A stretch of 64,000 nt of DNA from CAVVIO01 sp963748095 (GCA_963748095.1 CAVVIO010000019.1:111652-175651); one strand, 5' to 3'. Shown: positions 51,021 through 61,264, numbered from the stretch's first letter. Notes: a model not told the origin generated them from the letters alone. Translations and numbers: made by a program.

Positions 51021-52556
51021 TTATTTCTCTTTTGGATTTTTAAATTTTAATTCAAACACATCAGTACGCCGATCCTTTAAATTTTTAACCGCACCGTAAG
51101 TATGTAATTCCGCAAGCAGGTCAAGGTCAACATCAGCTACCAGTATCATTTCAGTATTAGCAGTTGCTTCAGCTTTTATTCCGTTCGTAGGAAAAGCAAA
51201 ATCACAGGGTGTAAACACCACCGACTGGGCAAACTGGATATCCATGTTCGAAACTTTGGGTAAATTTCCAACGCAACCGGCGATAGCGACATAACATTCA
51301 TTTTCTATTGCCCTGGCCCGTGCACAATAGCGTACCCTCGAATAACCGTTCTGGGTATCGGTGAGAAATGGTACAAACAGTATTTTCATTTTCTTTTCTG
51401 CCATCAGTCGCGAAAGTTCCGGGAATTCCACATCGTAACAAATCAGTACCCCGATCGGTCCGCAATCGGTTTCCAGCACATCCAGTTTATCGCCTCCCAT
51501 CATTCCCCAGAATTTAGCTTCATCGGGAGTAACATGTATTTTTTCATACGAATCAAACGTGCCGTTACGCCGACAAAGAAATCCAACATTGAATAATTTG
51601 TCATCGCGCAACATGGGCATACTTCCGGAAATTATATTGATATTGTAACTTATGGCCAACTGGACAAACCGGTCCCTGATCTCCTCGGTATATTCAGCCA
51701 GTTTTCTTATGGCTTCAGGTTCGGAAAGATGATTGTATTCCGCCATCAGAGGGGCATTAAAAAATTCGGGAATTAAAACAAAATCGCTTTTATAACTTGC
51801 CACCGCGTCTATAAAATATTCGATTTGTTCAAAAAGGTCGTCTATGGATTTATACAATCGCATCTGCCATTGTATCAGTCCGATTCTGACGACCGATTTT
51901 TGCGTGGAAAGTTTAGTGGACTTTTTGGTATAATAAATGTTGTCCCATTCCATGAGTGCGGCATAATCCTGCGATTCTTTATCACCCGGAAGATACCCTG
52001 TCAATACTTTTTTCACATGAAAATCATTGGCCAGCTGGAAAGTAAGAGTGGGATCATAAATCTCTTTTAATTTCACTTTCTGGATAAATTCCTTTGGTTT
52101 TAATGTGTCGGCATATTTGTGATATTCAGGTACCCGTCCTCCAAAAATAATCGCTTTAAGGTTCAATCGCTCACACAAATCCTTACGGGCATCATATAAC
52201 CGGCGTCCCAGACGTAATCCGCGATATTCAGGCTGGATAAAAACATCGATCCCGTATAATACATCTCCTTTGGGATTATGCGTATTGAAGGTGTAATTCC
52301 CGGTTATTTCCTGGTAGGTATGTTCATCACCAAAAAGTTCATATTTTAAAATGATCGATAAGGCACATCCCACAACCTTATTATCGATTACAACAGCTAT
52401 TTGTCCTTCCGGAAATATATTCAGAAGAATCCTGATATGATTTTCCTGCCAATGGGCTCCGGGCCAGTTCGTATATGCCTGCTGCATCGATATCTTTAAT
52501 TCCTGGTAATCATCGATTTTCAGATTCCTTAATTCTACTTTTTCAATGTCGCTCAT
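51021..52556 (-). CDS. GNAT acetyltransferase-carbon-nitrogen hydrolase fusion
   Basis: This 511-residue bifunctional protein has an N-terminal GNAT domain (about 5-200) with VVGCALSIIL and the acetyl-CoA-binding EYRGLRLGRRLYDARKDLC. The nitrilase-superfamily domain (about 225-500) carries the catalytic triad Glu in DFVLIPEFFNAPL, Lys in FDSYEKIHVTPDE and Cys in GVLICYDVEFPEL. Relatives such as YhcX of Bacillus share this fusion. The nitrilase half probably hydrolyses an amide, and the GNAT half may modify a related substrate. The substrate is unknown; the gene is monocistronic. Confidence 0.9.
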   Translation of the reverse strand: MSDIEKVELRNLKIDDYQELKISMQQAYTNWPGAHWQENHIRILLNIFPEGQIAVVIDNKVVGCALSIILKYELFGDEHTYQEITGNYTFNTHNPKGDVLYGIDVFIQPEYRGLRLGRRLYDARKDLCERLNLKAIIFGGRVPEYHKYADTLKPKEFIQKVKLKEIYDPTLTFQLANDFHVKKVLTGYLPGDKESQDYAALMEWDNIYYTKKSTKLSTQKSVVRIGLIQWQMRLYKSIDDLFEQIEYFIDAVASYKSDFVLIPEFFNAPLMAEYNHLSEPEAIRKLAEYTEEIRDRFVQLAISYNINIISGSMPMLRDDKLFNVGFLCRRNGTFDSYEKIHVTPDEAKFWGMMGGDKLDVLETDCGPIGVLICYDVEFPELSRLMAEKKMKILFVPFLTDTQNGYSRVRYCARARAIENECYVAIAGCVGNLPKVSNMDIQFAQSVVFTPCDFAFPTNGIKAEATANTEMILVADVDLDLLAELHTYGAVKNLKDRRTDVFELKFKNPKEK

Positions 52557-52781
52557 CCAATAATTTAATTTTAATTCTAAAAAAACCGGAAATCTATATT
52601 TTCCATAATCAGTAAATGTAAAATTAACTCATTTTATTAATATAATTTTTAAACTTCTAATACTCAAATCTAAACCTGCTATATACGATTTATTGTAGAT
52701 TTATCTTATTAGACAAACCTCCCGTATTCGTTCTGCGAGTCGAAAAAAATGAGTCCCGGTATTTACAAACCAAGAAGCTGA

Positions 52782-52812
52782 TTGCCTGCTTAAGAAAAAT
52801 TCTGTAAATTTG
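52782..52812 (+). promoter_or_regulatory. Promoter of the MNT-HEPN pair (TTG-N20-TAAATTTG)
   Basis: TTG (52782-52784) and TAAATTTG (52805-52812) are 20 bp apart. The -7 box ends only four bases before the MNT start codon at 52817, so initiation is expected at or next to the ATG, giving a leaderless or nearly leaderless mRNA. Confidence 0.62.
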
Positions 52813-52816
52813 TTTT

Positions 52817-53134
52817 ATGCTTAATCACAAGGACATAATATTCATGATCAAAAATTCGGTTAATGAAACTGCACCGGGTGCAACTGTTATTTTATATGGT
52901 TCATTTGCTCGCGGAGATAACAATGCCAATTCTGATCTGGATATCCTTATTCTGTTAGATAAAAAGCAAATTACAAGGGATGATGAAAAAAAAGTGAAAT
53001 ATCCGTTATATGACATTGAATTTGAGACAGGACAAATAATAAGCCCGATAGTTCTTTCCAGGAATGATTGGGAAACAAGACATAGAATTACACCTTTTTA
53101 TGAAAATGTACTTAAAGAAGGAGTTACTCTATGA
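52817..53134 (+). CDS. MNT-type nucleotidyltransferase (MntA-like antitoxin)
   Basis: This 105-residue minimal nucleotidyltransferase has the GSX10DXD active-site motif GSFARGDNNANSDLDIL near residues 28-44 and a third Asp in YDIEFETG near 75. MntA antitoxins AMPylate the tyrosine of a HEPN toxin. The stop overlaps the start of the following HEPN gene by 4 bp (ATGA), so the two are coupled. Other members of this family occur in uncharacterised enzymes. The pair is best read as an MNT-HEPN toxin-antitoxin module; the gene order (MNT first) is common. Confidence 0.85.
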   Translation: MLNHKDIIFMIKNSVNETAPGATVILYGSFARGDNNANSDLDILILLDKKQITRDDEKKVKYPLYDIEFETGQIISPIVLSRNDWETRHRITPFYENVLKEGVTL

Positions 53135-53523
53135 ATGAGGGAGAAAGAAAGGAACTGATTGCATATCGGATTAAAAGAGCTAATGATACCCTTAAAGAAA
53201 TTGATCTTCTGGTAGACAATCAGTTATGGAATACAGCCGTGAATAGACTTTATTATGCTTGTTACTATGCCGTTATTGCCCTGCTTATTAAAAACAACAT
53301 TATAACACAAACACACGCAGGTGTCAGACAAATGTTTGGCCTACATTTTATAAAACCCGGATTGATAAATAAAAATTTAGCCAAATTTTATTCGGACATC
53401 TTTGATAAAAGGCAAACAGGAGATTATGATGATTTTGTAGATTTTAATAAAGAAGAAGTTATTAGTTTTATAGAGCCTGCAAAACAATTGATAAAGGAAA
53501 TCGAAAAATTATTGACATCTTAA
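53131..53523 (+). CDS. HEPN-domain protein (HepT-like toxin candidate)
   Basis: This 130-residue all-helical HEPN domain has the family core WNTAVNRLYYACYYAVIALLI near residues 27-47 and a C-terminal FVDFNKEEVISFIEPAKQLI. The RNase motif RX4-6H is met loosely by RQMFGLH near 69-75, but the classical RX4HXY of characterised HepT is not evident. It may therefore be a different HEPN subfamily with weak or no RNase activity. The 4-bp overlap with the nucleotidyltransferase gene indicates joint translation, as in MNT-HEPN systems. Confidence 0.83.
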   Translation: MNEGERKELIAYRIKRANDTLKEIDLLVDNQLWNTAVNRLYYACYYAVIALLIKNNIITQTHAGVRQMFGLHFIKPGLINKNLAKFYSDIFDKRQTGDYDDFVDFNKEEVISFIEPAKQLIKEIEKLLTS

Positions 53524-53975
53524 ATCCTGGAAAGAGACTAAAAGTATTCTTAATATACAAATCTGTCTGGCAGCCAGAAAGTATAATATTTTTTAATCAA
53601 TGTACCTCTTTTGCGTTTGTCCGCATAAGTAAATGTGTTATTAAATTTTAATGCCGCAATCATGGATTCATCTATTTGATTTTTAGTAAATTAAAATATA
53701 ATAATTCGATGTTTTATTTTGCAAATTGGAATGCTATATTAGCTAATCAGATACCATAATCCATAATGAGTTTCTATTTTTAAAGAATTTAAGAAAGTTA
53801 AAAGATATTAATTTTAATAGTGCCTATTCAAGACTTTTACATAAATTAAAAAGATTATCTTAAATAGACTGTTATTATAACTATTGAAGTAATTTTAGAC
53901 CAACATAGCCAATGAAATAATTAATTGAATTAAATTTATCATTACATAAACTTCAACTAAATACACCTTCACAAC
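53524..53975. other. Intergenic region upstream of GH20 gene
   Basis: These 452 bp are very AT-rich. No ORF, hairpin or TAnnTTTG box in the right place was recognised, although the promoter for the GH20 gene should lie here. Confidence 0.4.
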
Positions 53976-55613
53976 ATGAAAACCGAAGAAAGATATTTTT
54001 TTAAAAATCAGGGGAATTCTGTTAATCAGTTTAAATACCGGATACTTGACAGCAAATTAATGTTCTTATTGTGTTTATTAATAATATTTACTGGCAATTG
54101 TATCGCCCAGGATTCCATTACCAAGCCAGCACAAAAGTCATCTACAATGGATAACATCATCCCCCGTCCGGTATCGGTAATTCCTGCCCTTGGCAGTTTC
54201 ACATTAAGTCCGAATACCATTATTTATGTATCTGCCGATTCAGAGGAGCTAACAAGGATTGGACAATACCTTGCTGACAAATTAAATCCCTCAACCGGTT
54301 ATAACATAAAAACTGAACCGCTGCAGCAGAAACAGGAAAACGGAAATATATTTCTCACCCTTACCGATTCGGATACTTTGCTGGGACAAGAAGGCTATAA
54401 CCTGTTAATTACCGATAATGCCATTAACCTGAGTGCTTTCAAACCAGCCGGATTATTTCATGGTATTCAGACGATCAGACAACTGCTTCCACCTAAAATA
54501 GAAAGTAAAACAGGTGAGCCGGGACCTTGGGAAATTCCTGCCGGAACCATCAGGGATTACCCGCGCTTTGGATGGCGGGGCACCATGCTCGATGTTGCCC
54601 GGCATTTTTTCAGCGTGGAAGATGTAAAACAGGTAATCGATTTACTGGCCTATTACAAAATAAACCGTTTACATCTTCACCTGGCCGATGACCAGGGATG
54701 GCGGATAATGATAAATTCGTGGCCAAATCTGGCAACATATGGCGGAAGCACCGAGGTAGGCGGTGGGAAAGGCGGATATTACACACAGGAACAGTACTCG
54801 GAAATTGTGAAATATGCAAGTGACAGATATATTATGATCGTTCCGGAAATAGATATGCCCGGTCATGTAAATGCCGCACTTGCATCTTATGCTGAACTAA
54901 ACTGCGATAGTATTGCTCCGCCCCTTTATACAGGCACCCGTGTAGGACACAGTAAGTTATGTGTTAAAAAAAAGATAACATACAATTTTATCGATGATGT
55001 TATTAAGGAAATCTCATCTCTGACTCCCGGCCCCTACATGCATATTGGTGGCGATGAAGCCTTATCTACGGACACTAACGATTATAAGATATTCATTAAA
55101 AAAGTGGAAACCATCGTTGAAAAGCATCATAAACACATGATCGGTTGGGATGAAATTACTTCTTCCAAACCGGATTCGGGCACAGTTGTACAACACTGGA
55201 ACAGCAAATTTATGAAACAGACAGTGCAAAGTGACCTGCCCGTAATAATGTCGCCGGCATCAAGAATGTACCTCGACATGAAATACAATACCTCAACCAA
55301 TCTCGGGCTGAAATGGGCCGGTTACATTACTGTAAAAAAAGCATACGATTGGGATCCGGCTACTTTTCTCAGTGGATTACCTGAAAGCAGGATTATGGGG
55401 ATCGAAGCTCCGCTATGGACGGAAACAATAAAAAATATCGATGATATCGAATATATGATGTTCCCGCGAATAATTGGTTTTGCCGAAATAGGCTGGTCGC
55501 AGAAAACAAACCGGAACTGGGAAGAATACAAAATAAGACTGGCTACCCAAGGTCCCCGGTTAAAAGAGCTGGGAGTGAACTTTTACAGATCACCCTTAAT
55601 TAACTGGAAGTAG
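53976..55613 (+). CDS. GH20 beta-N-acetylhexosaminidase
   Basis: This 545-residue secreted enzyme has a signal peptide or anchor ending near GNCIAQ (residues 29-45; the true start may be the ATG at 54060). The GH20b domain is followed by a TIM barrel with YPRFGWRGTMLDVARHFFS, LHLADDQGWRIMI, PEIDMPGH and the catalytic Asp-Glu in HIGGDEAL near residue 360. The enzyme removes terminal GlcNAc or GalNAc by substrate-assisted catalysis, using the Asp of GGDE to orient the acetamido group. It is followed by a lactonase-like gene and the hybrid sensor, which may regulate glycan uptake. Confidence 0.95.
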   Translation: MKTEERYFFKNQGNSVNQFKYRILDSKLMFLLCLLIIFTGNCIAQDSITKPAQKSSTMDNIIPRPVSVIPALGSFTLSPNTIIYVSADSEELTRIGQYLADKLNPSTGYNIKTEPLQQKQENGNIFLTLTDSDTLLGQEGYNLLITDNAINLSAFKPAGLFHGIQTIRQLLPPKIESKTGEPGPWEIPAGTIRDYPRFGWRGTMLDVARHFFSVEDVKQVIDLLAYYKINRLHLHLADDQGWRIMINSWPNLATYGGSTEVGGGKGGYYTQEQYSEIVKYASDRYIMIVPEIDMPGHVNAALASYAELNCDSIAPPLYTGTRVGHSKLCVKKKITYNFIDDVIKEISSLTPGPYMHIGGDEALSTDTNDYKIFIKKVETIVEKHHKHMIGWDEITSSKPDSGTVVQHWNSKFMKQTVQSDLPVIMSPASRMYLDMKYNTSTNLGLKWAGYITVKKAYDWDPATFLSGLPESRIMGIEAPLWTETIKNIDDIEYMMFPRIIGFAEIGWSQKTNRNWEEYKIRLATQGPRLKELGVNFYRSPLINWK

Positions 55614-55775
55614 TTTCTGATCCCTGACTGTCGAAGAACCCGTTGTTAAAAACCAACTATTATTTCTATACATGATCTGTTTTATAATAAATTTAAACTT
55701 TTAAAAACATTAATTTTTTATTACCTGTTTAAATCGCTATAATCCGAAATATAAAACATATTAAAAACAAACGTA

Positions 55776-56987
55776 ATGAATATCCGATCGATCGTTCAAA
55801 GAATTCCTGTAATTGCAGGAATTGTATTATCTGTAATTAGTTGTAAAAACTCAACTGTAAAACAGGGGTCCGATATGGCCGGCCTGACAGACAGTATAAA
55901 ATCAGGAAAAGAAAAATTGCTCTTTGTAGGCACTTATACCGGAGGGCCTGACTCAGCAAACAGTGCTACCGGAATATATCTGTATGCCATGAACTCCGAA
56001 ACCGGGGCTTTAAAATTTGTAAGTGTATCACCCAATACAACGAATCCTTCCTTTCTGGCAATACATCCGAATAAAAAATGGATATATGCGGTGAATGAGA
56101 CAGGTGATACAAAAGAGAATCCTTTGGGCGGTGTTAGTGCTTTCAGGTACGATGCCGAAAATTATAAGTTCGAATTCATAAACTCCGTTTCGTCTCACGG
56201 AACATATCCCTGCAATATTTGCGTCGATCAGTCGGGTAAGTATGTAATGGTTGCCAATTACGGCAGCGGCAATGTAACAGTTTATCCCATAGGCGAAGAC
56301 GGACGTTTGAAAGAAGCTTCCTTCGACGATCAACATATTGGTAGCGGTCCCACCGACCGACAAAAAGGACCACATGCCCACATGGTACTTCCTTCATTTA
56401 TCGATCATCTGATTTATTCGGTTGACCTGGGAATAGATAAAATTCTGTTATCAAAACTGGATACGGCCAGTGGCAAACTTATTCCCACGGATCTGAATAC
56501 AAGCAGTATACCGGGAGCAGGTCCACGGCAGCTCACTTTTCATCCGAACCATAAATGGGCTTATGTGGTAAATGAACTGAATGGAACAGTGGAAGCATTT
56601 AACATAGATACAACCAATGGCGCACTTACACGTTTCCAGGCTATTTCTACAGTACCAGACAGTGTAAAAGGAAAAATTGCAAGTGCAGATATTCACATTA
56701 CCCCATCGGGAAAGTACCTTTACGCATCTAACAGGGCCGACGTAAATTCAATTGCAATGTATAAAATAGATCAGAATACAGGCAAACTTGAAATCATAGG
56801 GTATCAGTCGACATTAGGCCGTACACCGCGTAATTTTGTTATCGATCCTTCCGGCACTTTTCTTTTAGTAGCTAACAAGGATTCAGGAAACGTAGTTACA
56901 TTCCGAATTGATCCGGAAACGGGAAGACTAAACGAAACAGGTATCATCACTAAGATACCTAAACCTGTATGTTTGAAATTTTATTAG
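55776..56987 (+). CDS. Lactonase-family seven-bladed beta-propeller lipoprotein (6-phosphogluconolactonase-like)
   Basis: This 403-residue lipoprotein has a signal MNIRSIVQRIPVIAGIVLSVISC ending in the lipobox VISC. It is followed by the YbhE/Pgl-type propeller with LFVGTYTGGPDS, HPNKKWIYAVNET, VANYGSGNVTVYPI, GPHAHMVLPS and RTPRNFVIDPSGTFLLVANKDSGNV. The cytoplasmic enzyme hydrolyses 6-phosphogluconolactone, but this protein is exported. It therefore probably acts on an extracellular or periplasmic aldonolactone, such as the product of a sugar oxidase. It lies 163 bp after the GH20 gene on the same strand. Confidence 0.88.
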   Translation: MNIRSIVQRIPVIAGIVLSVISCKNSTVKQGSDMAGLTDSIKSGKEKLLFVGTYTGGPDSANSATGIYLYAMNSETGALKFVSVSPNTTNPSFLAIHPNKKWIYAVNETGDTKENPLGGVSAFRYDAENYKFEFINSVSSHGTYPCNICVDQSGKYVMVANYGSGNVTVYPIGEDGRLKEASFDDQHIGSGPTDRQKGPHAHMVLPSFIDHLIYSVDLGIDKILLSKLDTASGKLIPTDLNTSSIPGAGPRQLTFHPNHKWAYVVNELNGTVEAFNIDTTNGALTRFQAISTVPDSVKGKIASADIHITPSGKYLYASNRADVNSIAMYKIDQNTGKLEIIGYQSTLGRTPRNFVIDPSGTFLLVANKDSGNVVTFRIDPETGRLNETGIITKIPKPVCLKFY

Positions 56988-57032
56988 ATTATTCAGAAAT
57001 GCACTATTAAAACTACTTTACGCTAAAAATAT

Positions 57033-60000
57033 TTATAAATATTTATTCAGGATATAATAGAGTGTGACGGGTTTGATGGGTTTTGCGAGGTAATCGTCAA
57101 ATCCCTTTTTATGATTATCTTCTCCATCTTCGGGTTTTGCATATGCAGATTGTGCAATAATAACCTGATTTGGAAATCTGGATTTAATGATTTTTGCGGC
57201 TTCATAACCATCCATCTCCGGCATTTTTATATCCATCAGTATCAGATCAAAGTTTTGCAAACGGTTCACAAGATGGACTGCTTCTTTTCCATTCTGGGCC
57301 CAGGTAATACTGGCTCCTGTCTTTTTTAGTGCTTTTTCAAGAAACAGAAAATTTGTTTTTTCATCTTCTGCTATCAAAATGTTATAGTTGCTCCAGTTGA
57401 TGGCAGCAATATCAACCATGTCCGTTGCAGAAGATTTTTCACCTGCACTTACTGCTTTGAAAGGTAGTGAAAAATGGAAGATAGAGCCGGAATCACTTGT
57501 TGATTCAACACTCAGTTCACCGTTTAAAATTTCCGACAAGCTTTTAGATATGGCAAGCCCCAGTCCTGCTCCTCTCCTGTCGTATGAAGATTTTCGGCCA
57601 ACTTTTCTGAATCGTTCAAATATATTTTCTTTTTCATCCTCCGAAATCCCTATTCCGGTATCCTTTACATAGAACACAAGTCGGTCTTCTTTCTTCAGCA
57701 AACCTAATTCAACAAATCCTTTTTCAGTAAACTTCAATGCATTGTTCATCAGATTCGTAAGTATTTGCTTTATCCTGTATTGATCCGATTTCAGAACCAA
57801 ATACTGATCCTTTAGGGTATTGTTCAATTTAACAGCTACATGCTCATTATTATTATTCATCAAAATGGAGGAATATACACTTTCAAGTAACTGATTAATA
57901 CTGAATGATTTCTCTTCAATGCGAATCTGATTAGCTTCGATCAGCGATAAATCCAGAATATCTTCAATCAATACCAGCAAAGATTCGGTATTTGTATTTA
58001 TATAAGAAATTAATTCACTCCTTTCTTCAGCACTCATTTGGGGATTATCCAACAGGTTAGAAAAACCGACAATGGCATTCATGGGCGTCCGTATCTCGTG
58101 AGACATGTTGGCTAAAAATGCTGATTTCAAGCGATCACTCTCCTCTGCCTTTTCTTTTGCAATTTTCAGTTCTTTTGTCCGGCTTTCAACCAATTTTTCC
58201 AGGTGATTCCGATGCTGTTCCAGTTCCTCTTTTTGCTGTTCAATTTTCAAGGTACGTTCAAATACTTTCTTTTGTAAAAGCTTTTTATCGTATATTAATC
58301 TTTTTTCACGAAAATAAATAAACAAATATATGATTGAAGCAACCAGCAATAATTCCAACCCATAAAACCACAGAGTTTTCCAGATTGGAGGTGAAACGTT
58401 TATTATAACCGATGTTCCTGTTTCGTTCCAAATACCACTGTTATTGGATCCTTTTACATGAAAAATATACCTGCCAGGATTTAGGTTTGTATAGGTCGCA
58501 CTCCGTCTGGCTTTGGCATCGTTCCATGCATTATCAAAACCTTCGAGTTTGTAGGCATACTGATTTTTCGAGGAATTGGTATAATTCAAAGCCGCAAACT
58601 CAAAAGTTATAACCGATTGTTTATAGGATAAATCTATTTCTTTAGTATATTGTATATCTTTTTTGAGTACAGAACCATCAGTTCCCGGAAGAACAGATTT
58701 ATTAAAAATTTTGAAATCAGTAATAAATACAGGAGGAATCCGGGTATTATCTCTTATGCTGTCAGGATTAAATACAGTAAGACCGTTTCTATTTCCAAAG
58801 AACATTTTTCCATTTCGATCTTTAAAGGCCGCTTTATTGTTGAACTCATTGTTTTGAAGTCCGTCGGATACATCATAAATCCAGTAAGTTTTCTTAGAAA
58901 TATTATATTTAATAAGACCGCTATTAGTCCCCAACCATAAGTTATGATGATTATCTTCAAGAATACTTTGAATCGCACTTCCCGGAGTATCGAGATTTTT
59001 CAGGCATTGAACAAATTTGTCGGAATCGGGCTCATAAAGATTAAGTGCAATATCTGTTCCTACCCATAAATTGTTACGGCTATCCTGATATATGTCCATT
59101 ACCCAGTTTCCATAAAGTGTATGTTTATTACCGGGACTGGAATTATAACACTTAAAGGTACCCTTTTTCATATCAAACAGGTTTATGCCCAACCGGGTAC
59201 CAATCCAAATATTACCCTTGTTATCTTTAAATATTCTGTAAATATTATTATTGCTGATACTTTCCGGATTTTGCGGGTCGTTACTAAAATGCCTGATCGA
59301 ATTATCCGATAAATTAATCATATCAAGCCCCTCACCTATTATTCCAACCAAAAGTGTGTCTTTAATTTTTAATATCGCCCAGGTGTTATTTCCGCTAAGA
59401 CTTAAAGGATTTCCTGGTATATTTTGCAATTGACGTATTTCATTATTATTGTTGCTGTAATACCACAGTCCTTTCATATAAGTACCAATCCAGGTATTAT
59501 CATTTTCATCAATATAAATGTCTACTACTGCCAGATCATTGAATAAATCCGCATACTTTTTACCCGGATTAAACCGGTTAATATTATTGGTTGACGGGTT
59601 ATAAATATCGACTCCTTGTCCGTCGTATCCCAACCAAATATTATCCTCTTTGTCTGTCGCAATTGAGGTTATGGAACTGTTATTCACCCGGCTTATATCT
59701 GAACCTTTACTGAATTTGTTTTGTCTGAATTTTGTAGCTTTACTGTCATATATGTTTATGCCGCCGTGATAACAACCAATCCATATAATTCCATCATCGG
59801 ATTTGTAAATGGAATATAACTGATCATTACTGAGAGTATTACTGTTTAATTTATTGTTTTTCAGGTTACTGAACTTTCCGGTTTTCCTGTTTAAAATATT
59901 CAATCCCCCATGATCAGTTGCAATGAGAAAGATATTCTCTTTCATCTCAAGAACTGAAGAAATAGAATTACTTGAAAGACAATTATCTGTATTATTATGC

Positions 60001-60821
60001 TCATAATGTGTAAAAGTATTTGAATCCTGATCGTATATAAATAAGCCAATTTCAGTGCCAAACCAGATGTTATCTTTTGAATCGATATATACAGATCCGA
60101 AGTTTGTATTGAATAAATCTCCTTTGTAACCTTTATGTACTTTAAAGTTTTTAAATATTTTTTTTACAGGATCATATCTTATAAGAATACCCTCTGTTGA
60201 ACCAAACCATAAAATTCCATGGCTATCCTCAGCAATGGAGCATATAAAGTTGCTTCCTATACTGTTAGAATCCTGAGGATCGTGGAGAATATGACTAAAA
60301 GTCTGATTTTTCCGGTTAAATAAATTTAATCCTCCCCCAGCTGTACCAATCCATAAATTTCCATACGAATCCTCAAAAATATCCCGTATAGCATTATTGC
60401 TTATAGTAGACGAATCGTTATTCTTATGCTTAAAATGAGTAAAAACCTGTTTTTGTCTGTCGAATATATCAAGGCCTCCATATCCCCCGCCAACCCATAA
60501 TATTCCATGGCTGTCTTCCAAAATGCTTGCTATAAAATTAACACCTATTGATGTGGTATCAACCGGACTATGTTTATAAACAGTGAATTTATACCCATCG
60601 TATTTATTCAGTCCAATGTCGGTGCCAAACCACATGAAACCCGATTTATCCTGGTAAATAGTACGGATTGTCCCGTTTGATAAACCGTCTTCTGTAGTCA
60701 GATGTCTAAAAATAAGATTTGGCGTTTGTCCAAATATCTGTACGGATATTACGATGAATAACAGTAAAAACAAATAAATTGTCTTTCTCTTTGCGCTGTT
60801 TTTATTCCTGCAACCCTTCAT
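57033..60821 (-). CDS. Hybrid two-component sensor kinase with Reg_prop/Y_Y_Y sensor and C-terminal receiver
   Basis: This is a 1262-residue inner-membrane protein. After a signal peptide come many Reg_prop blade repeats (about residues 30-690; repeats of the type DSxGxLWxGT), forming two propellers that bind glycan fragments in the periplasm. A Y_Y_Y domain (about 720-790), a membrane helix, the HisKA box SHEIRTPMNAIVGF near 900, an ATPase domain (VKDTGIGIS, GLGLAIS) and a receiver (LILMDIKMPEMDGYEA, LAKPIKP) follow. The AraC-type HTH that normally follows is absent, so it is not a one-protein DNA-binding HTCS. A separate regulator or phosphotransfer protein must act downstream. Confidence 0.94.
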   Translation of the reverse strand: MKGCRNKNSAKRKTIYLFLLLFIVISVQIFGQTPNLIFRHLTTEDGLSNGTIRTIYQDKSGFMWFGTDIGLNKYDGYKFTVYKHSPVDTTSIGVNFIASILEDSHGILWVGGGYGGLDIFDRQKQVFTHFKHKNNDSSTISNNAIRDIFEDSYGNLWIGTAGGGLNLFNRKNQTFSHILHDPQDSNSIGSNFICSIAEDSHGILWFGSTEGILIRYDPVKKIFKNFKVHKGYKGDLFNTNFGSVYIDSKDNIWFGTEIGLFIYDQDSNTFTHYEHNNTDNCLSSNSISSVLEMKENIFLIATDHGGLNILNRKTGKFSNLKNNKLNSNTLSNDQLYSIYKSDDGIIWIGCYHGGINIYDSKATKFRQNKFSKGSDISRVNNSSITSIATDKEDNIWLGYDGQGVDIYNPSTNNINRFNPGKKYADLFNDLAVVDIYIDENDNTWIGTYMKGLWYYSNNNNEIRQLQNIPGNPLSLSGNNTWAILKIKDTLLVGIIGEGLDMINLSDNSIRHFSNDPQNPESISNNNIYRIFKDNKGNIWIGTRLGINLFDMKKGTFKCYNSSPGNKHTLYGNWVMDIYQDSRNNLWVGTDIALNLYEPDSDKFVQCLKNLDTPGSAIQSILEDNHHNLWLGTNSGLIKYNISKKTYWIYDVSDGLQNNEFNNKAAFKDRNGKMFFGNRNGLTVFNPDSIRDNTRIPPVFITDFKIFNKSVLPGTDGSVLKKDIQYTKEIDLSYKQSVITFEFAALNYTNSSKNQYAYKLEGFDNAWNDAKARRSATYTNLNPGRYIFHVKGSNNSGIWNETGTSVIINVSPPIWKTLWFYGLELLLVASIIYLFIYFREKRLIYDKKLLQKKVFERTLKIEQQKEELEQHRNHLEKLVESRTKELKIAKEKAEESDRLKSAFLANMSHEIRTPMNAIVGFSNLLDNPQMSAEERSELISYINTNTESLLVLIEDILDLSLIEANQIRIEEKSFSINQLLESVYSSILMNNNNEHVAVKLNNTLKDQYLVLKSDQYRIKQILTNLMNNALKFTEKGFVELGLLKKEDRLVFYVKDTGIGISEDEKENIFERFRKVGRKSSYDRRGAGLGLAISKSLSEILNGELSVESTSDSGSIFHFSLPFKAVSAGEKSSATDMVDIAAINWSNYNILIAEDEKTNFLFLEKALKKTGASITWAQNGKEAVHLVNRLQNFDLILMDIKMPEMDGYEAAKIIKSRFPNQVIIAQSAYAKPEDGEDNHKKGFDDYLAKPIKPVTLYYILNKYL

Positions 60822-61264
60822 AAAATTAAAACCTCCGGGGGTTTATTAAAATTCGAAGCTTTGGTAAATATTCTGTACTGAATTGGATCCTGTTTATAAA
60901 GATATCTAATTAATTCAGGACTTGTTATTTCCATCTTATTTATTTCCTATTGATTTCATTTCTTACGTTAAGATTAACGGAAAGTTTATTTCGCATTGTT
61001 AAATTTTCAACATTAGGTGATTTAATATTCACTAGAGATTATATTCCTGCCTTAAATTCTTTATAGCTTAAAAAAACTTATCTCAATTGCATTGCCTTTA
61101 TGTAACTTATTTATTAAGTTGTATATCTGTTAGTTCGTAATCATTTAAATTCTTATGGTATGCTATATGGATAATAATCTGCGGTGTCATCAGATTAAAG
61201 TATAACGCATTCTTTATGAATATCGATATTCTATATAAAGCATAACGTTTTAACAAATAGATTT
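60822..61264. other. Intergenic region between sensor kinase and mod locus
   Basis: These 443 bp are AT-rich, between divergent units. The stretch starting at 60822 presumably carries the sensor kinase promoter. No ORF and no strong hairpin were found; a CCGGGGGTTT run near 60834 is single and not matched by others nearby. Confidence 0.4.
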
